Assembly (NCBI RefSeq): GCF_029813785.1
Contig: NZ_JARVKY010000038.1
Span: forward strand, 1-58,842
Reading direction: 5' to 3'
Source: Streptomyces sp. DH41
GTDB lineage: Bacteria; Actinomycetota; Actinomycetes; Streptomycetales; Streptomycetaceae
Length of the DNA stretch: 58,842 nt
The translations under genes were made by a program, and so were the position numbers. Shown in pieces: positions 1-8,482 of this stretch. The notes beneath the pieces are model-generated. The model was given only the letters and a program-made list of their open reading frames with translations, was not told the origin of the DNA and made no database searches. Position 1 is the stretch's first letter, and every line of letters begins with the position of its first letter.

Positions 1-90
1 CGTCGAACGACGCCGCATCCAGCCCTCCAGCACCACCCGCTGGGCATCGGTCACCGACAACGGCGGAATCTTCGGACCCGGACGACTCAT
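1..90 (-). mobile_element. IS630-type transposase, N-terminal fragment at window edge
   Basis: Thirty codons read from an ATG at 90 down to the window edge. The peptide begins MSRPGPKIPPLSVTD and continues with LEGWMRRRST. This resembles the opening of the helix-turn-helix region of IS630-family transposases of actinobacteria, which usually begin with a proline-rich stretch and an 'L..E...L..W.RRRST' segment. Only the first part of a protein that is normally 300 or more residues long is visible, so I cannot say whether the element is intact. No terminal inverted repeat was found between this start and the methyltransferase stop at 124. The family call rests on a short match. Confidence 0.55.
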
Positions 91-123
91 GCCCAACCAA
101 CGACAAATCTCCGACTCAGGTCA

Positions 124-1038
124 CTAGTACGTCGGCCGGGGCTTGTCCGCGAAGACCCAGCGGTTGCCCGCGAGGGCGTCGTTCTCCTCGGGCAGCGGGC
201 CGCGGCCGTGCCGGTGGGTGAAGTCGAAGGGGGTGCGGACCGATGTGGACCAGCCGCTGTTCGCCAGATGGGCCGCGGAGTCGGGCCTCGGCTCTCTGCT
301 GAACAGCGTGAGCAGGTCGATGCCGAGTTGTTGGTGTGTCGACCTGTACAGCGGGCTGTCGCGGTATTCCAGCAAGTCCTTCTCCAGCTTGACCTCGAAC
401 GCCAGCGCGCTGCCTGCCGCACTCAGCCTGTCCACTGTGCTGATCAGGTAGGTCTCCGCCGCATTGGGCAGGTAGAACAGCAGTCCCTCGGCCAGCCAAA
501 CGGTGGGCGCCGTCGGGTCGAAGTCGGCTGCCGTCAGCGCGCCGACCCAGTCGGCGCGCAGATCGACCGCGATCGGTACGCGCGTCGTCACCGGTGCCGC
601 CGACAGTGCGCCCAGCACCTTGTGCTTGAAGGCGAGGACACCGTCCCTGTCGATCTCGAAGACCACGCAGTCGGGCGGCCAGTCGAGGCGGAAGGCCCGT
701 GTGTCCAGCCCCGCCCCGAGCAGGACCACTTGGCGGGCGCCGCCGGCCCGGACCGACCGGAGGACGAAGTCGTCGAGCACGCGGGTCCGCAGCCCGAAGT
801 AGCGGGCGAAGCGTCCCCACAGCGGGCTCGCGTCCCCGTCCGGAGCCTGGCCCAGGCGGACCGGCCAGTGTGCGGACGCCGGGGCGGAGAGCACGAAGTG
901 CTCCGCGTAGTCGTCCTGTACGAGGCTGTCGGGGCGATGGGTCTCGATCGCCCGTGCCGCGGCGACCAGGAGGGCGGTGAGGCCGACACCTCCCTCCACG
1001 CCGTCCACGCCGGTGCTGCGATGTGCCGTATCGGCCAT
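124..1038 (-). CDS. LCM-type class I SAM-dependent methyltransferase
   Basis: The 304-residue protein belongs by eye to the leucine-carboxyl-methyltransferase-like SAM methyltransferases (TIGR00027-type), which are frequent in actinobacteria and often modify O-groups on small molecules. Visible hallmarks are TALLVAAARAIET near residue 20, the SAM-binding segment VVLLGAGLDTRAFRLDW around residue 105 and FEIDRDGVLAFKHKVL after it. ATG at 1038 is preceded by GGAGAACGC, a good ribosome site. It is the last gene of the furan/dehydrogenase cassette. The 81-bp gap after the alcohol dehydrogenase allows co-transcription but does not prove it. Methylation of a furan acid or alcohol would fit the neighbours, but the substrate is inference. 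Confidence 0.85.
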   Translation of the reverse strand: MADTAHRSTGVDGVEGGVGLTALLVAAARAIETHRPDSLVQDDYAEHFVLSAPASAHWPVRLGQAPDGDASPLWGRFARYFGLRTRVLDDFVLRSVRAGGARQVVLLGAGLDTRAFRLDWPPDCVVFEIDRDGVLAFKHKVLGALSAAPVTTRVPIAVDLRADWVGALTAADFDPTAPTVWLAEGLLFYLPNAAETYLISTVDRLSAAGSALAFEVKLEKDLLEYRDSPLYRSTHQQLGIDLLTLFSREPRPDSAAHLANSGWSTSVRTPFDFTHRHGRGPLPEENDALAGNRWVFADKPRPTY

Positions 1039-1119
1039 GCGTTCTCCCCTGGTTCGAGTGGAGGCCGGCGTCGCTCGGGGACGGCAGGCTCAGGTGGGTG
1101 GCGTCGTGCGAGGCCTCGT

Positions 1120-2223
1120 TCACCGCTCTCGGCCTTCCGGGATCAGGACGGGTTTGACGACCCGGCCCGTCTCACAGTCGTGTTCGGCCTCGTTGATTCC
1201 GGCAAGCGGATAGGTGCGGATCAGTCGGTCGAAGGGGAACCGTTCGGCCTGCCAGAGGGCGGTCAGCCGTGGGATCAGCAGTCCTGGGACCGCGTCACCC
1301 TCGCAGATGTGGGAGATCCTGCGCCCGCGGTCCAGTGTTCCCGGTTCCAGCGGCAGCGCGGTGTGGAGACGTGCCACCAGGCCGAGGTGGCCGTTCGGAC
1401 GCAGCGACCGGAGCGCATCGTTGATCAGTTTCGCGGATCCCGTGGTGTCCAGCGCGTACCGCGCTCCCCCGCCGGTCATCCGCTGGATACGGTCGGGAAG
1501 TCCGGCCGATGCGGCGTGCAGTGGAAGGGCGTGGAATCGCTCGGCCAGGGCCAGGCGTCCGGGGTGCCGGTCGACGGCCACGGTCACCGCGCCGGCGGCG
1601 TGCGCCGCCATCACCGCGGCCAGGCCCACCGCTCCCGCGCCGAAGACCGCGAGTGTGTCACCCGGCCCGACGCCGAAGGAGTTGAAGACCGCTCCGGCGC
1701 CGGTGAGGAAGCCGCAGCCCAGCGGTCCGAGCAGTTCGAGGGGCAGTGAGGGATCGACCCGGACGGCATTGCGGGCAGGCACCATCGCGTACTCGGCGAA
1801 CGAGGACTGGCCGAACCACCGGGGAGCCATTCGCGTGCCGGCCGCGTCGGTGAACCGGCCGGCGTTCTCCCTGCGCCCTCCGAAGAGGTTCAGCGAGGAG
1901 AAGGAGTCGCAGTAGGCGGGGGACGCGCCCATGCAGCTGCGGCAGTGGCCGCAGGAGTCGAAGCTCAGTACTACGTGGTCGTCGACGTTCAGGCCGGCGC
2001 AGGCGCCTCCCGTCTCCACGACGACTCCGGACCCCTCGTGGCCGAGCACGGCCGGGAGCGGTGAGCGGCCCGCCGAACCACGGACCGCGAGGTCCGTCCG
2101 GCACATCCCGCAGCCCGCGATCCGGACCAGGAGCTCGCCCTCGGCCGGTCCTTCCTTCAGCATCACCTCCTCGACGGTGAACGGGTCCTCGTACGAGCGC
2201 AGTACGGCCGCACCGAACTTCAC
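1120..2223 (-). CDS. Zinc-dependent NAD(P) alcohol dehydrogenase (MDR family)
   Basis: A 367-residue medium-chain dehydrogenase/reductase. The N-terminal half has the catalytic-zinc cysteine in CGMCRTD, the second zinc motif GHEGSGVV, and the four structural-zinc cysteines in DSCGHCRSCMGASPAYC. The Rossmann loop is FGAGAVGLAAV. The arrangement resembles aryl/benzyl-alcohol dehydrogenases, which interconvert aromatic alcohols and aldehydes with NAD+. GTG at 2223 was chosen because the protein then begins VKFGAAVLRSYEDPF, as the family expects. The aldehyde dehydrogenase stop (2227-2225) lies one base upstream, so translation is probably coupled. Inferred role: reduction or oxidation of the furan aldehyde made upstream. 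Confidence 0.9.
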   Translation of the reverse strand: MKFGAAVLRSYEDPFTVEEVMLKEGPAEGELLVRIAGCGMCRTDLAVRGSAGRSPLPAVLGHEGSGVVVETGGACAGLNVDDHVVLSFDSCGHCRSCMGASPAYCDSFSSLNLFGGRRENAGRFTDAAGTRMAPRWFGQSSFAEYAMVPARNAVRVDPSLPLELLGPLGCGFLTGAGAVFNSFGVGPGDTLAVFGAGAVGLAAVMAAHAAGAVTVAVDRHPGRLALAERFHALPLHAASAGLPDRIQRMTGGGARYALDTTGSAKLINDALRSLRPNGHLGLVARLHTALPLEPGTLDRGRRISHICEGDAVPGLLIPRLTALWQAERFPFDRLIRTYPLAGINEAEHDCETGRVVKPVLIPEGRER

Positions 2224-2224
2224 T

Positions 2225-3628
2225 TCATGCCTCCTCGGGCCGGTGCACGACGAACGGGCTGAGGTTCCCGTAGAGACCCCACGGTCCGCCCGCGACGCCG
2301 ACACCGCTCTCCCCGACACCGGCGAAGGGCTGTGCGAGGGACAGTTCGGCGTGGTGGTTGATCCACGCGGTTCCGCACTCCAGGCGGTCGGCCACCGCCG
2401 CGGCCCGGTCGAGGTCGGTCCCCCACACCGAACCGCCCAGACCGAAGGCGGTGCCGTTGGCCGCCTCGACGGCCTCGTCGAGGGTGTCGTACGGCAGCAC
2501 CGGCAGGACGGGGCCGAACTGCTCCTCCGTCACCACCGGGCTGTCGGCCGGTACGTCGGTGAGGATCGTCGGGGCGAAGAAGTACCCCGGCCGGTCCAAG
2601 CGGTGCCCGCCGGCAGCGGCACGGGCGCCGTCTGCCAGGGCCCGGGCCGTGTAGTTCTCGACTCGGGCCAGTTGAGGGGCGTTGTTGACCGGTCCGAGCT
2701 GCGAGTGGGGGTCGAGGCCGGGCCCGACGACGGCCGTCTTCGCCCGGTCCGCCAGCACCTCCACCACTCGTGCGCGGAGACGGACCGGGGCGTAGACGCG
2801 CTTGACCGCCATGCAGACCTGCCCGCAGTTGCGGAACGCCGCCCAGAACAGCCGGTCCGCGCTCGCCTCGACATCGACGTCGTCCAGGAGGATGGCGGCG
2901 TCGTTGCCACCGAGCTCCAGGGTGACCCGCGCGAGTGAGGCCGCCGCGCTCGCGGCGACGGCCCGGCCCGTGGCCGTCGAACCGGTGAAGGTCACGTGCC
3001 GGATCCCCGGATGTGACGCGAGCCGGGCGCCGAGTGACTCTCGCCCGGTGACGATTGTCAGTACCCCCTCGGGCAGGGAGCTGGAGAGGACGGACCCCAG
3101 CAGCCGGGTGGCGAGGGGCGTGAACGGGGAGGGCTTGAGCAGCATGGTGTTGCCCGCGGCGAGCGCCGGCGCGAACTTCGCCGACGCGAGCTGCAGGGGG
3201 AAGTTCCACGGAACGATGGCGGCGACGGGCCCGAGCGGTCTCCACCGGAGCTCGCTGCGTACGGGGCGGCCGTCCGTGATCGGCCGGGACCTGGCGTCCA
3301 GCTCGGCGAAATAGCGGAGCCGAGCGGCCGTACGGGCTACCTCCGCGTACGACTCCGTCAGCGGTTTGCCCTGTTCACGGGTGAGCAGTGGGGCGAGCTC
3401 GGCCGCTGCCTCCTCGACGGCGTCCGCCGCCGCGAGCAACGCGGTTCTGCGGGTGTCTGGCTCGGCCCGCCAGCCGCGCCAGGCCTCGTGGGCCCGGTTG
3501 ACGAGCGCGTCCAGGTCGTCCGGCCGGCGGTCGGGAGCCTCGTCGAAGGCCTCACCCGTAGCCGGATCGACGACGGTGAGGTGCCCGCTCCGGCCACCGG
3601 GCGTTCGGAGGGACTGTCCCGTCACCAC
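2225..3628 (-). CDS. NAD(P)-dependent aldehyde dehydrogenase
   Basis: A 467-residue enzyme of the aldehyde dehydrogenase superfamily, oxidising an aldehyde to a carboxylate. Visible motifs include PWNFPLQLASAKFAPALAAG (cofactor site), KPSPFTPL, VTFTGSTATGRAV (glycine loop), the general-base glutamate in LELGGNDA, and the catalytic cysteine in NCGQVCMAVKR. Length is normal for the family. The frame stays open far upstream, but codons above about 3630 belong to the overlapping MfnB-like gene. GTG at 3628, or the adjacent GTG at 3625, starts the protein 8-11 bases after that gene's stop. Neither has a strong ribosome site, which suggests coupling. Context suggests a furan-2-carbaldehyde-type substrate; that is inference. 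Confidence 0.88.
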   Translation of the reverse strand: MVTGQSLRTPGGRSGHLTVVDPATGEAFDEAPDRRPDDLDALVNRAHEAWRGWRAEPDTRRTALLAAADAVEEAAAELAPLLTREQGKPLTESYAEVARTAARLRYFAELDARSRPITDGRPVRSELRWRPLGPVAAIVPWNFPLQLASAKFAPALAAGNTMLLKPSPFTPLATRLLGSVLSSSLPEGVLTIVTGRESLGARLASHPGIRHVTFTGSTATGRAVAASAAASLARVTLELGGNDAAILLDDVDVEASADRLFWAAFRNCGQVCMAVKRVYAPVRLRARVVEVLADRAKTAVVGPGLDPHSQLGPVNNAPQLARVENYTARALADGARAAAGGHRLDRPGYFFAPTILTDVPADSPVVTEEQFGPVLPVLPYDTLDEAVEAANGTAFGLGGSVWGTDLDRAAAVADRLECGTAWINHHAELSLAQPFAGVGESGVGVAGGPWGLYGNLSPFVVHRPEEA

Positions 3629-3636
3629 GGCGAGGG

Positions 3637-4389
3637 TCAGTTCGCCGTGGAGGCGGCCGCGTGCTCCCGGACATGCCGGTCCATCTCCGCCCGGAACGCC
3701 GCCACCAGGTGTGGCTGGATCCGGCCGGCGTTGCGGTCGCCGCCCTCGCAGACGGCACCGCGCACCCCGACGATGTCCGTCTCGATACGGGCCAGTTCTC
3801 CCAGGTCGCCGACCTTGACGCTGCCCGCGAGAGCGGCGCGGAGCCCGGCGTCGTGGGCGCGGCGCACGAACTGCGCGCAGACGTCGGGCGGAAGATGGTC
3901 GAAGAGCCGGGTACCGTCCTTGACCGCGGTGTCGAGCATGGCGGCGTCGCAGCCGGAACGGCGCGCGATGTCGGGCAGCGCGAGCGGGTTGACGCAGCCG
4001 ATGCGGTGGGCGTCGGCGTAGCCCGAGGCGACGACGAACGCGTCCGCCCGGTAGTCCTTCACCGCACGGACGACCCCTCGCATGACGTCGACGGCCTGTT
4101 CGGTTGTCGTGCACCCGTAGAGGCCGACCTTGATGTAGGTGGCTCCGGAGACGGCCGCCCCGAGCGCCGCCTGGGCCACCGTGCCGGGCTTGTACGGTAC
4201 GTCCCCCACGGTGGCGGAGACCGGCTTGTCCGCCGGCACCGCCGTGCGGATCTCCCTGATGACCCAGGGGAAGTTCGCGCCGAGGGAGCCCTCGTCGGGC
4301 TTCTTGACGTCGACGATGTCGAGGTGCTCGGCCGCCTTGGCGCAGTCGAGGGCCTCGTCGACACCGTCGGGAGAGATGAGCAGCAACAA
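3637..4389 (-). CDS. MfnB-like (5-formylfuran-3-yl)methyl phosphate synthase
   Basis: A 250-residue TIM-barrel protein of the DUF556/MfnB family. In methanogens MfnB condenses two glyceraldehyde-3-phosphate molecules to 4-(hydroxymethyl)-2-furaldehyde phosphate, the furan unit of methanofuran. Visible hallmarks are DVKKPDEGSLGANFPW (residues 27-42, with Lys29 matching the Schiff-base lysine), GDVPYKPGT, YIKVGLYG, ASGYADAHRIGCVNP and LDTAVKDGTRLFDHL, whose lysine is the second conserved one. The start is TTG at 4389, supported by AAAGGA eight bases upstream. It is the first gene of the cassette, and two palindromes precede it. The family match is strong. The product in this bacterium, which has no methanofuran, is open. 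Confidence 0.88.
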   Translation of the reverse strand: MLLLISPDGVDEALDCAKAAEHLDIVDVKKPDEGSLGANFPWVIREIRTAVPADKPVSATVGDVPYKPGTVAQAALGAAVSGATYIKVGLYGCTTTEQAVDVMRGVVRAVKDYRADAFVVASGYADAHRIGCVNPLALPDIARRSGCDAAMLDTAVKDGTRLFDHLPPDVCAQFVRRAHDAGLRAALAGSVKVGDLGELARIETDIVGVRGAVCEGGDRNAGRIQPHLVAAFRAEMDRHVREHAAASTAN

Positions 4390-4414
4390 GGTGGAATCCT
4401 TTCCCCTGCCTGTC

Positions 4415-4433
4415 CACCTGCCGAGGGCAGGTG
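4415..4433. promoter_or_regulatory. 19-bp perfect palindrome upstream of the MfnB-like gene
   Basis: CACCTGCCGAGGGCAGGTG has 8-bp arms and a 3-bp centre, and ends 26 bases upstream of the TTG start at 4389. It could be an operator for a dimeric regulator of the furan cassette, or a 5'-UTR hairpin. The palindrome is seen directly; the role is inferred. Confidence 0.5.
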
Positions 4434-4453
4434 TGCGGATTCGCCTGGCTCAC

Positions 4454-4466
4454 GTGCGGTCCGCAC
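4454..4466. promoter_or_regulatory. Second palindrome, GTGCGGTCCGCAC
   Basis: A perfect 13-bp palindrome lies 65 bases upstream of the MfnB-like start. Its half site GTGCGG recurs 21 bp closer to the gene (from 4433), about two helical turns away. This spacing is typical of paired operator sites. No regulator gene is next to it in the window. Confidence 0.35.
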
Positions 4467-5260
4467 ATCATTTCCGGGGGTGCCTGGCCTTGGCAGGGCG
4501 CGCGGAGTGACGAATGGGTCGCTGCCACGACGTGCCCGCGCCCCGCGCAACGCGCCGTCTGCGCCGGACCGGCGGCGCGCGGGCGGGCCGCCGGTCCGGC
4601 GGGGCCGACGATGCGCTACTGACACCCACGCCCGCCACCCGGCTGGTGCGGGCCGGGGATCCGCCGGTCCTTCCCGGGTTCGTCGCGCGTTTCCGCCCCT
4701 CGGGTCGTGTCCACGGCGCCGGCGCGGGCCCGGGTCGCTCATGGTCGCCGCCGACGCCGAAACCCGCGGGCTGTTGTCGTCGGCGGTCCGCGGCTGGAGC
4801 TGCAGGCTGCCGGTCTTCGCGCCCGGTGGTGGGCCGACGGGCCCGGGTCTCGGTGCGGTGTGAGGCGAGGCGGAAAGGGCAGGGCCCGGCAAGCCTGTTG
4901 GCGACCGTGCGACGCGCCGTCGGCTCCTTGCCGACGGGGCCGGGTCCGGCGTCCGGCATGCTCGTGATCCGGACTCAGGCCGGCATGGGCTGCTGTCCGT
5001 TCCGGGTCTGCGCCTGCTACCACCCGAGGAGACGCCTGGCATCCCGGAGTATGCCGGGTGGGCTGCCCCCCGCCGAGCGAGGAGGAACTCAGCCGCGCGA
5101 GGCGCTCCTGACACGTGTACTCGCGGCCGGTGTCCCGGCGCACCGCGTCGCGGAGCTGACCGGCGAGGAGTTGACGACCTTGACGACCGTCAAGGCGATC
5201 ACCCGCTGAAGGAGACCGGGCACGGAGACGAACGAGTGCCGCAGTGCCGGTCAGGGTCTG

Positions 5261-5770
5261 TCACAGGGTGTGGGCCTGCTCCAGCTCACGCTTGAGGTTG
5301 CGCAGGGTCGTCTCGACGTTGCGGACCTGGAACTCGGCGAACGTCTTGCCCGAGGTGACGAGCCGGTCAAAGGCGTTCGCCGCGAACGCGGGCCACGCAC
5401 GCCGGTCGTCGGTCCACGTCTCCGTCACGCGCGTACTGTCGCCCACTGGCTCGAATCGGTACTCCCAGGTGGCGATCGGGCCGGACAGGCGCGGGCGGCT
5501 CAACCCGATCGCGTGGACGCGGAAGGCGAAACGCCTCCCCGGCTCCGCTGCCGTGACCGTGCACCGCGTCACCCACTTGAAGGCGCCGCGCCTGTTGCGC
5601 CCGACGAACGTCGCACCCACGGCGGCACTCCCTTCCGTCGAGCCCGTCGTCACGCCCAGATTCTCCGGGCTCCAGCGGCCCATGTCTCCTGGGCGGCTCA
5701 CGGCCAGGTAGGCGGCGTCCGGCGAGACATCGATGACGATGCTGCCGCTCACGGTGAATGTACGAGCCAC
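5261..5770 (-). CDS. SRPBCC (polyketide cyclase/dehydrase-like) protein
   Basis: A 169-residue single-domain protein with the START/Bet v1-like SRPBCC pattern. It opens with FTVSGSIVIDVSPDAAYLAVSRPGDMGRWSPEN, continues through strands rich in aromatic residues (WEYRFEPVGDSTRVTETW), and ends in a long C-terminal helix (FAEFQVRNVETTLRNLKRELE). Such proteins form a hydrophobic cavity for a small ligand. GTG at 5770 is preceded by GGAGG seven bases upstream. It stands alone between two non-coding stretches, so no operon partner suggests a ligand. Confidence 0.85.
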   Translation of the reverse strand: MARTFTVSGSIVIDVSPDAAYLAVSRPGDMGRWSPENLGVTTGSTEGSAAVGATFVGRNRRGAFKWVTRCTVTAAEPGRRFAFRVHAIGLSRPRLSGPIATWEYRFEPVGDSTRVTETWTDDRRAWPAFAANAFDRLVTSGKTFAEFQVRNVETTLRNLKRELEQAHTL

Positions 5771-5818
5771 TGCTTTGCCTCCGGCCGGGAACAGAGAAGG
5801 TTACTGTCGAGTAGGTGC

Positions 5819-6229
5819 ATGCTACGCGCCGAGGAGGCTGCAAGAGGGCCGGCTTCCGTTCTCCGCGTGAGGGCAATCGCCCCGGACGGGTCCTGGTCGA
5901 CGCGACCGGTTACGGCCACCGCCGCGCGTGAGCGTCAGGGAGGAGGCCCTGCACGAAGGTGGCTGATTCGAGGAGGCACTCCTCTGCTCCTCCCGCCACC
6001 GGAGGCGCACAGCGGGACCGGCCTGGCCCTGACACTGCGCCACGGGAACCCCACCCGTCCCGAGATCCTGCAACCTCTGGACGTCCACTCCTACGACAGC
6101 ATGATCAGGCTCGGCCGTCTGCTTCCGCGCCAGCTGGAAGAAGCCGGCAGCCGTGTTCGAGGAACTGACTACGAGCGGCGCTGCTGGACGGACGACGCCG
6201 AGGCGGCCGATCGGCTTCCCAGGAGGTGA
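5819..6229 (+). pseudogene. Possible small hypothetical protein or gene remnant
   Basis: From about 5980 the frame ending at 6229 shows good GC3 codon bias and a protein-like sequence (LTLRHGNPTRPEILQPLDVH, then SYDSMIRLGRLLPRQLEEAG). Upstream of that the bias is lost, although the frame stays open to an ATG at 5819. GAGGAGG near 5969 looks like a ribosome site but has no ATG, GTG or TTG at the right spacing. I do not recognise the family. It may be the C-terminal remnant of a larger gene. Confidence 0.25.
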
Positions 6230-6252
6230 TCCGGACGCGACAGCTACTTCGG

Positions 6253-6666
6253 TCAGTTGTTGACATCCTTGTTGAAGTCTTCGGCGCACGCGTTCCGTTC
6301 GCTCTGCGTATCGGCGTGTTGGACGCAGTCGTCGAAATCCTTGAACTCGTCCGAGTTGAGGATCGACGCACCGATCGCGATGATCACGACGGACGCGATG
6401 GCTCCCAGCACACCGAGCACCGCGCCGACGATGGACATCTTGCCGTGCGGCGCTCTTGCGCCTCGTGCCTTGCGAGCTCCGACGATGCCGAGTATCAGGG
6501 CCAGGAGTCCGAGCACCGCACCGCCGACGACGGTCCAGAAGAGAAGGACAGCCAGGATGCCGAGAACCAGTGCGGCGACAGCCGGCCCGTTACTCCGTCT
6601 GACGCCGGTGTCACGATGCGTCTGTGAGGTCTCGGCCGGGGTCGCGGGATGTTCCGGGAAGGACAC
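6253..6666 (-). CDS. DUF4190-type small membrane protein
   Basis: A 137-residue protein with a polar N-terminus and two hydrophobic helices (residues about 27-62, VAALVLGILAVLLFWTVVGG onward, and about 76-103, IVGAVLGVLGAIASVVIIAI). They are separated by a basic GARKARGARAPHGK loop, the pattern of DUF4190 proteins. A short extracytoplasmic tail follows with two cysteines that could form a disulfide (DDCVQHADTQSERNAC). The role is unknown. It is monocistronic by spacing: 271 bp separates it from the gene upstream in the other direction, and that gap shows nothing recognisable. Confidence 0.8.
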   Translation of the reverse strand: MSFPEHPATPAETSQTHRDTGVRRSNGPAVAALVLGILAVLLFWTVVGGAVLGLLALILGIVGARKARGARAPHGKMSIVGAVLGVLGAIASVVIIAIGASILNSDEFKDFDDCVQHADTQSERNACAEDFNKDVNN

Positions 6667-6937
6667 GTCGTCACGCTCATCTCTTGTCTGGTTTCAGGGA
6701 GTTGCCGTACCAGCCAAGTGCCCCGGAGCGGACTACGGATGCCTTCTTCTCGTCCAGACACTCAGGAGCTCCCAGGGCGATGTCCGACGGTCGCTTCGTG
6801 AGGCTGTGCGGTAACGGGGAGCACCGCCACGCCTGCCGCAGGACGAGTCCCGGAGTCAGTCGTACGGGTGCTGATGGTTCGGGGGCTACGACCTTGCGAT
6901 GCTCGGCATCGACCTACGCAGTACCAGGCCGGCTTGG

Positions 6938-8482
6938 TCAGTGGCTGCTCGGTGGGCTGTAAGGCTGGAGAAGCTGGTCGACGGGCGCGTAATCGTCGGT
7001 GAGCGGTCGGGCGTCGCCGATCCAGGAGGTCAGGTCGTCGCCGGTGGTGATCTTCCAGCCGGTTTGCCGGGCATCCAGCGCTTCCTGGGCCGCGCGTAGG
7101 CCGACCGGTCGGTCGGAAGCGAGCACCACCATGTTGCCGCCCTGGGAGGTCGTGGTCTTGGCGAAGCCGATATCGGTCGGTTCACCGACCAGGGCCACAT
7201 ACTCGAAGATCTCGCCGAGGGTGGCCACCTCGGCCCGCGCGAAGGCCAGAGCACCGTGATCGATGAGGTTGGCAACGTACAGGCCGTCCTCGTCGAGCAC
7301 CCGCCGTACGTCCGTCATCGCCTCCACCGTAGTGAGGTGCCACGGGACGCTGACGCCCCCGAAGGCGTCGCCGACGACGAGGTCACGACTGCCGGCGTCC
7401 AGTCGCCGCAGGGCGAGCCTGCCGTCCTCGGCGCGTACGTCGATTCCGGCTTCCGCTCGCAGACCGAGTTGGTCGCGGTTGATGCGCAGGACCCCGCTGT
7501 CGATCTCGGACACGAGACTGCGCGTACCGGGCCGCGTGGCCGCGAGGTAGCGGGGGTAGGTGAGCCCGCCGCCGCCCAGGTGGTGGGCGGCGAGCGGCTC
7601 ACCTTCCGGAAAAGCGGCGTCGACCACCGACGCGATCGCGCGTACGTAGGTGAACTCCAGGAAGGTCGGGTCGTCGAGGTCGACGTAGGAGTGCCGCAAG
7701 CCGTCCAGCACGAGCGTGCGGCCGCTGGGACGGTCGGGATCCGCGACGACCCGTGCGCAGTGGTACCGGGTCTCCGCGTCGCAGGCACCGGGCGCGACCC
7801 TGGTGGCGAGGCCGCCGGCGGTGATCACGAGGACGAGGACAGCGGTACTGATCCATCGACGCGTTCGCCACTCGATCAGCGCGGAGCCGACCACGAGAAG
7901 TGCGCCGAGCCCGATCAGGATGCCGCTGACAGGCAATCGCGACACGAGGACGAACCCGGTGAGAACGGTGCCGACGATGGCGCCCAGGGTGCCGACGCCG
8001 GACAGCCGTCCGACAACCGTTCCGGTCTCGGCGAGGCTGGTGAGGCGCAGCTTGGTGACGATGGGCGTCACCGCGGAGAGCAGCGCTCCCGGCAGGAGAA
8101 TCGTCAGCGACGCGATCAGCAACAGCAGCGCTGGGGCCCACTCCGCGGTGGAGCGCAGCACAGCGGGGGTGAGCGCCACGACCGCTCCGGACACCCCGAG
8201 CGAGGGGCCCAGCAGCCGGCGTGGATCGACGTGGTCGGCGATGCGCCCGCCCAGCCAGGAACCGAGGGCGATCGCGGTGAGGGCGATACCGATCACCGTG
8301 GTGCTGGTCTCGAGGGTGAGGCCGAGGTAAGGAGCCAGTAGCCGCAAAGCGACGATCTCGACCACCAGGACCGCCGACGACGACCCGAACACGAGCACGG
8401 CAGCCGCACGGGGGCCCAGGCCGTGGTGGCGGGGCATGTCTTCGGCGGGAGGCGAGGAAGACGGTCCTGTCACGGGCGACAT
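6938..8482 (-). CDS. Fused membrane / spermidine-synthase-like protein
   Basis: About 514 residues. The N-terminal half holds around seven hydrophobic segments, beginning AAAVLVFGSSSAVLVVEIVALRLLAPYLG, a segment typical of MFS/spermidine-synthase fusions. The C-terminal half resembles a spermidine-synthase Rossmann domain: LVLDGLRHSYVDLDDPTFLEFTY, AAHHLGGGGLTYPRYLAATRPG, VSEIDSGVLRI and DLVVGDAFGGVSVPWHLTT. The usual GDG of true aminopropyltransferases reads LGGGG here, so polyamine synthesis should not be assumed. The start is uncertain: ATG at 8482 gives a sensible N-terminus but a poor ribosome site, and the frame is open further upstream. Confidence 0.82.
   Translation of the reverse strand: MSPVTGPSSSPPAEDMPRHHGLGPRAAAVLVFGSSSAVLVVEIVALRLLAPYLGLTLETSTTVIGIALTAIALGSWLGGRIADHVDPRRLLGPSLGVSGAVVALTPAVLRSTAEWAPALLLLIASLTILLPGALLSAVTPIVTKLRLTSLAETGTVVGRLSGVGTLGAIVGTVLTGFVLVSRLPVSGILIGLGALLVVGSALIEWRTRRWISTAVLVLVITAGGLATRVAPGACDAETRYHCARVVADPDRPSGRTLVLDGLRHSYVDLDDPTFLEFTYVRAIASVVDAAFPEGEPLAAHHLGGGGLTYPRYLAATRPGTRSLVSEIDSGVLRINRDQLGLRAEAGIDVRAEDGRLALRRLDAGSRDLVVGDAFGGVSVPWHLTTVEAMTDVRRVLDEDGLYVANLIDHGALAFARAEVATLGEIFEYVALVGEPTDIGFAKTTTSQGGNMVVLASDRPVGLRAAQEALDARQTGWKITTGDDLTSWIGDARPLTDDYAPVDQLLQPYSPPSSH

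Larger units (their letters stand above)
4390..5260. other. 871-bp intergenic stretch, mostly non-coding
   Basis: Apart from the two palindromes near the MfnB-like start I find no convincing gene. Long open frames exist on both strands, but their translations are Arg/Pro/Gly-rich, as expected from random high-GC sequence. The plus-strand tail at about 5098-5209, ending in RVLAAGVPAHRVAELTGEEL and a stop, reads like a piece of a helix-turn-helix protein. It may be a remnant of one; no intact start or N-terminus is evident. Confidence 0.4.

Noticed and set aside
4514..5209. 231-codon plus-strand frame upstream of the SRPBCC gene
   Set aside because: Most of it is low-complexity shadow sequence. 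Only the last 35 codons look like a helix-turn-helix remnant, which is too little to call a gene.
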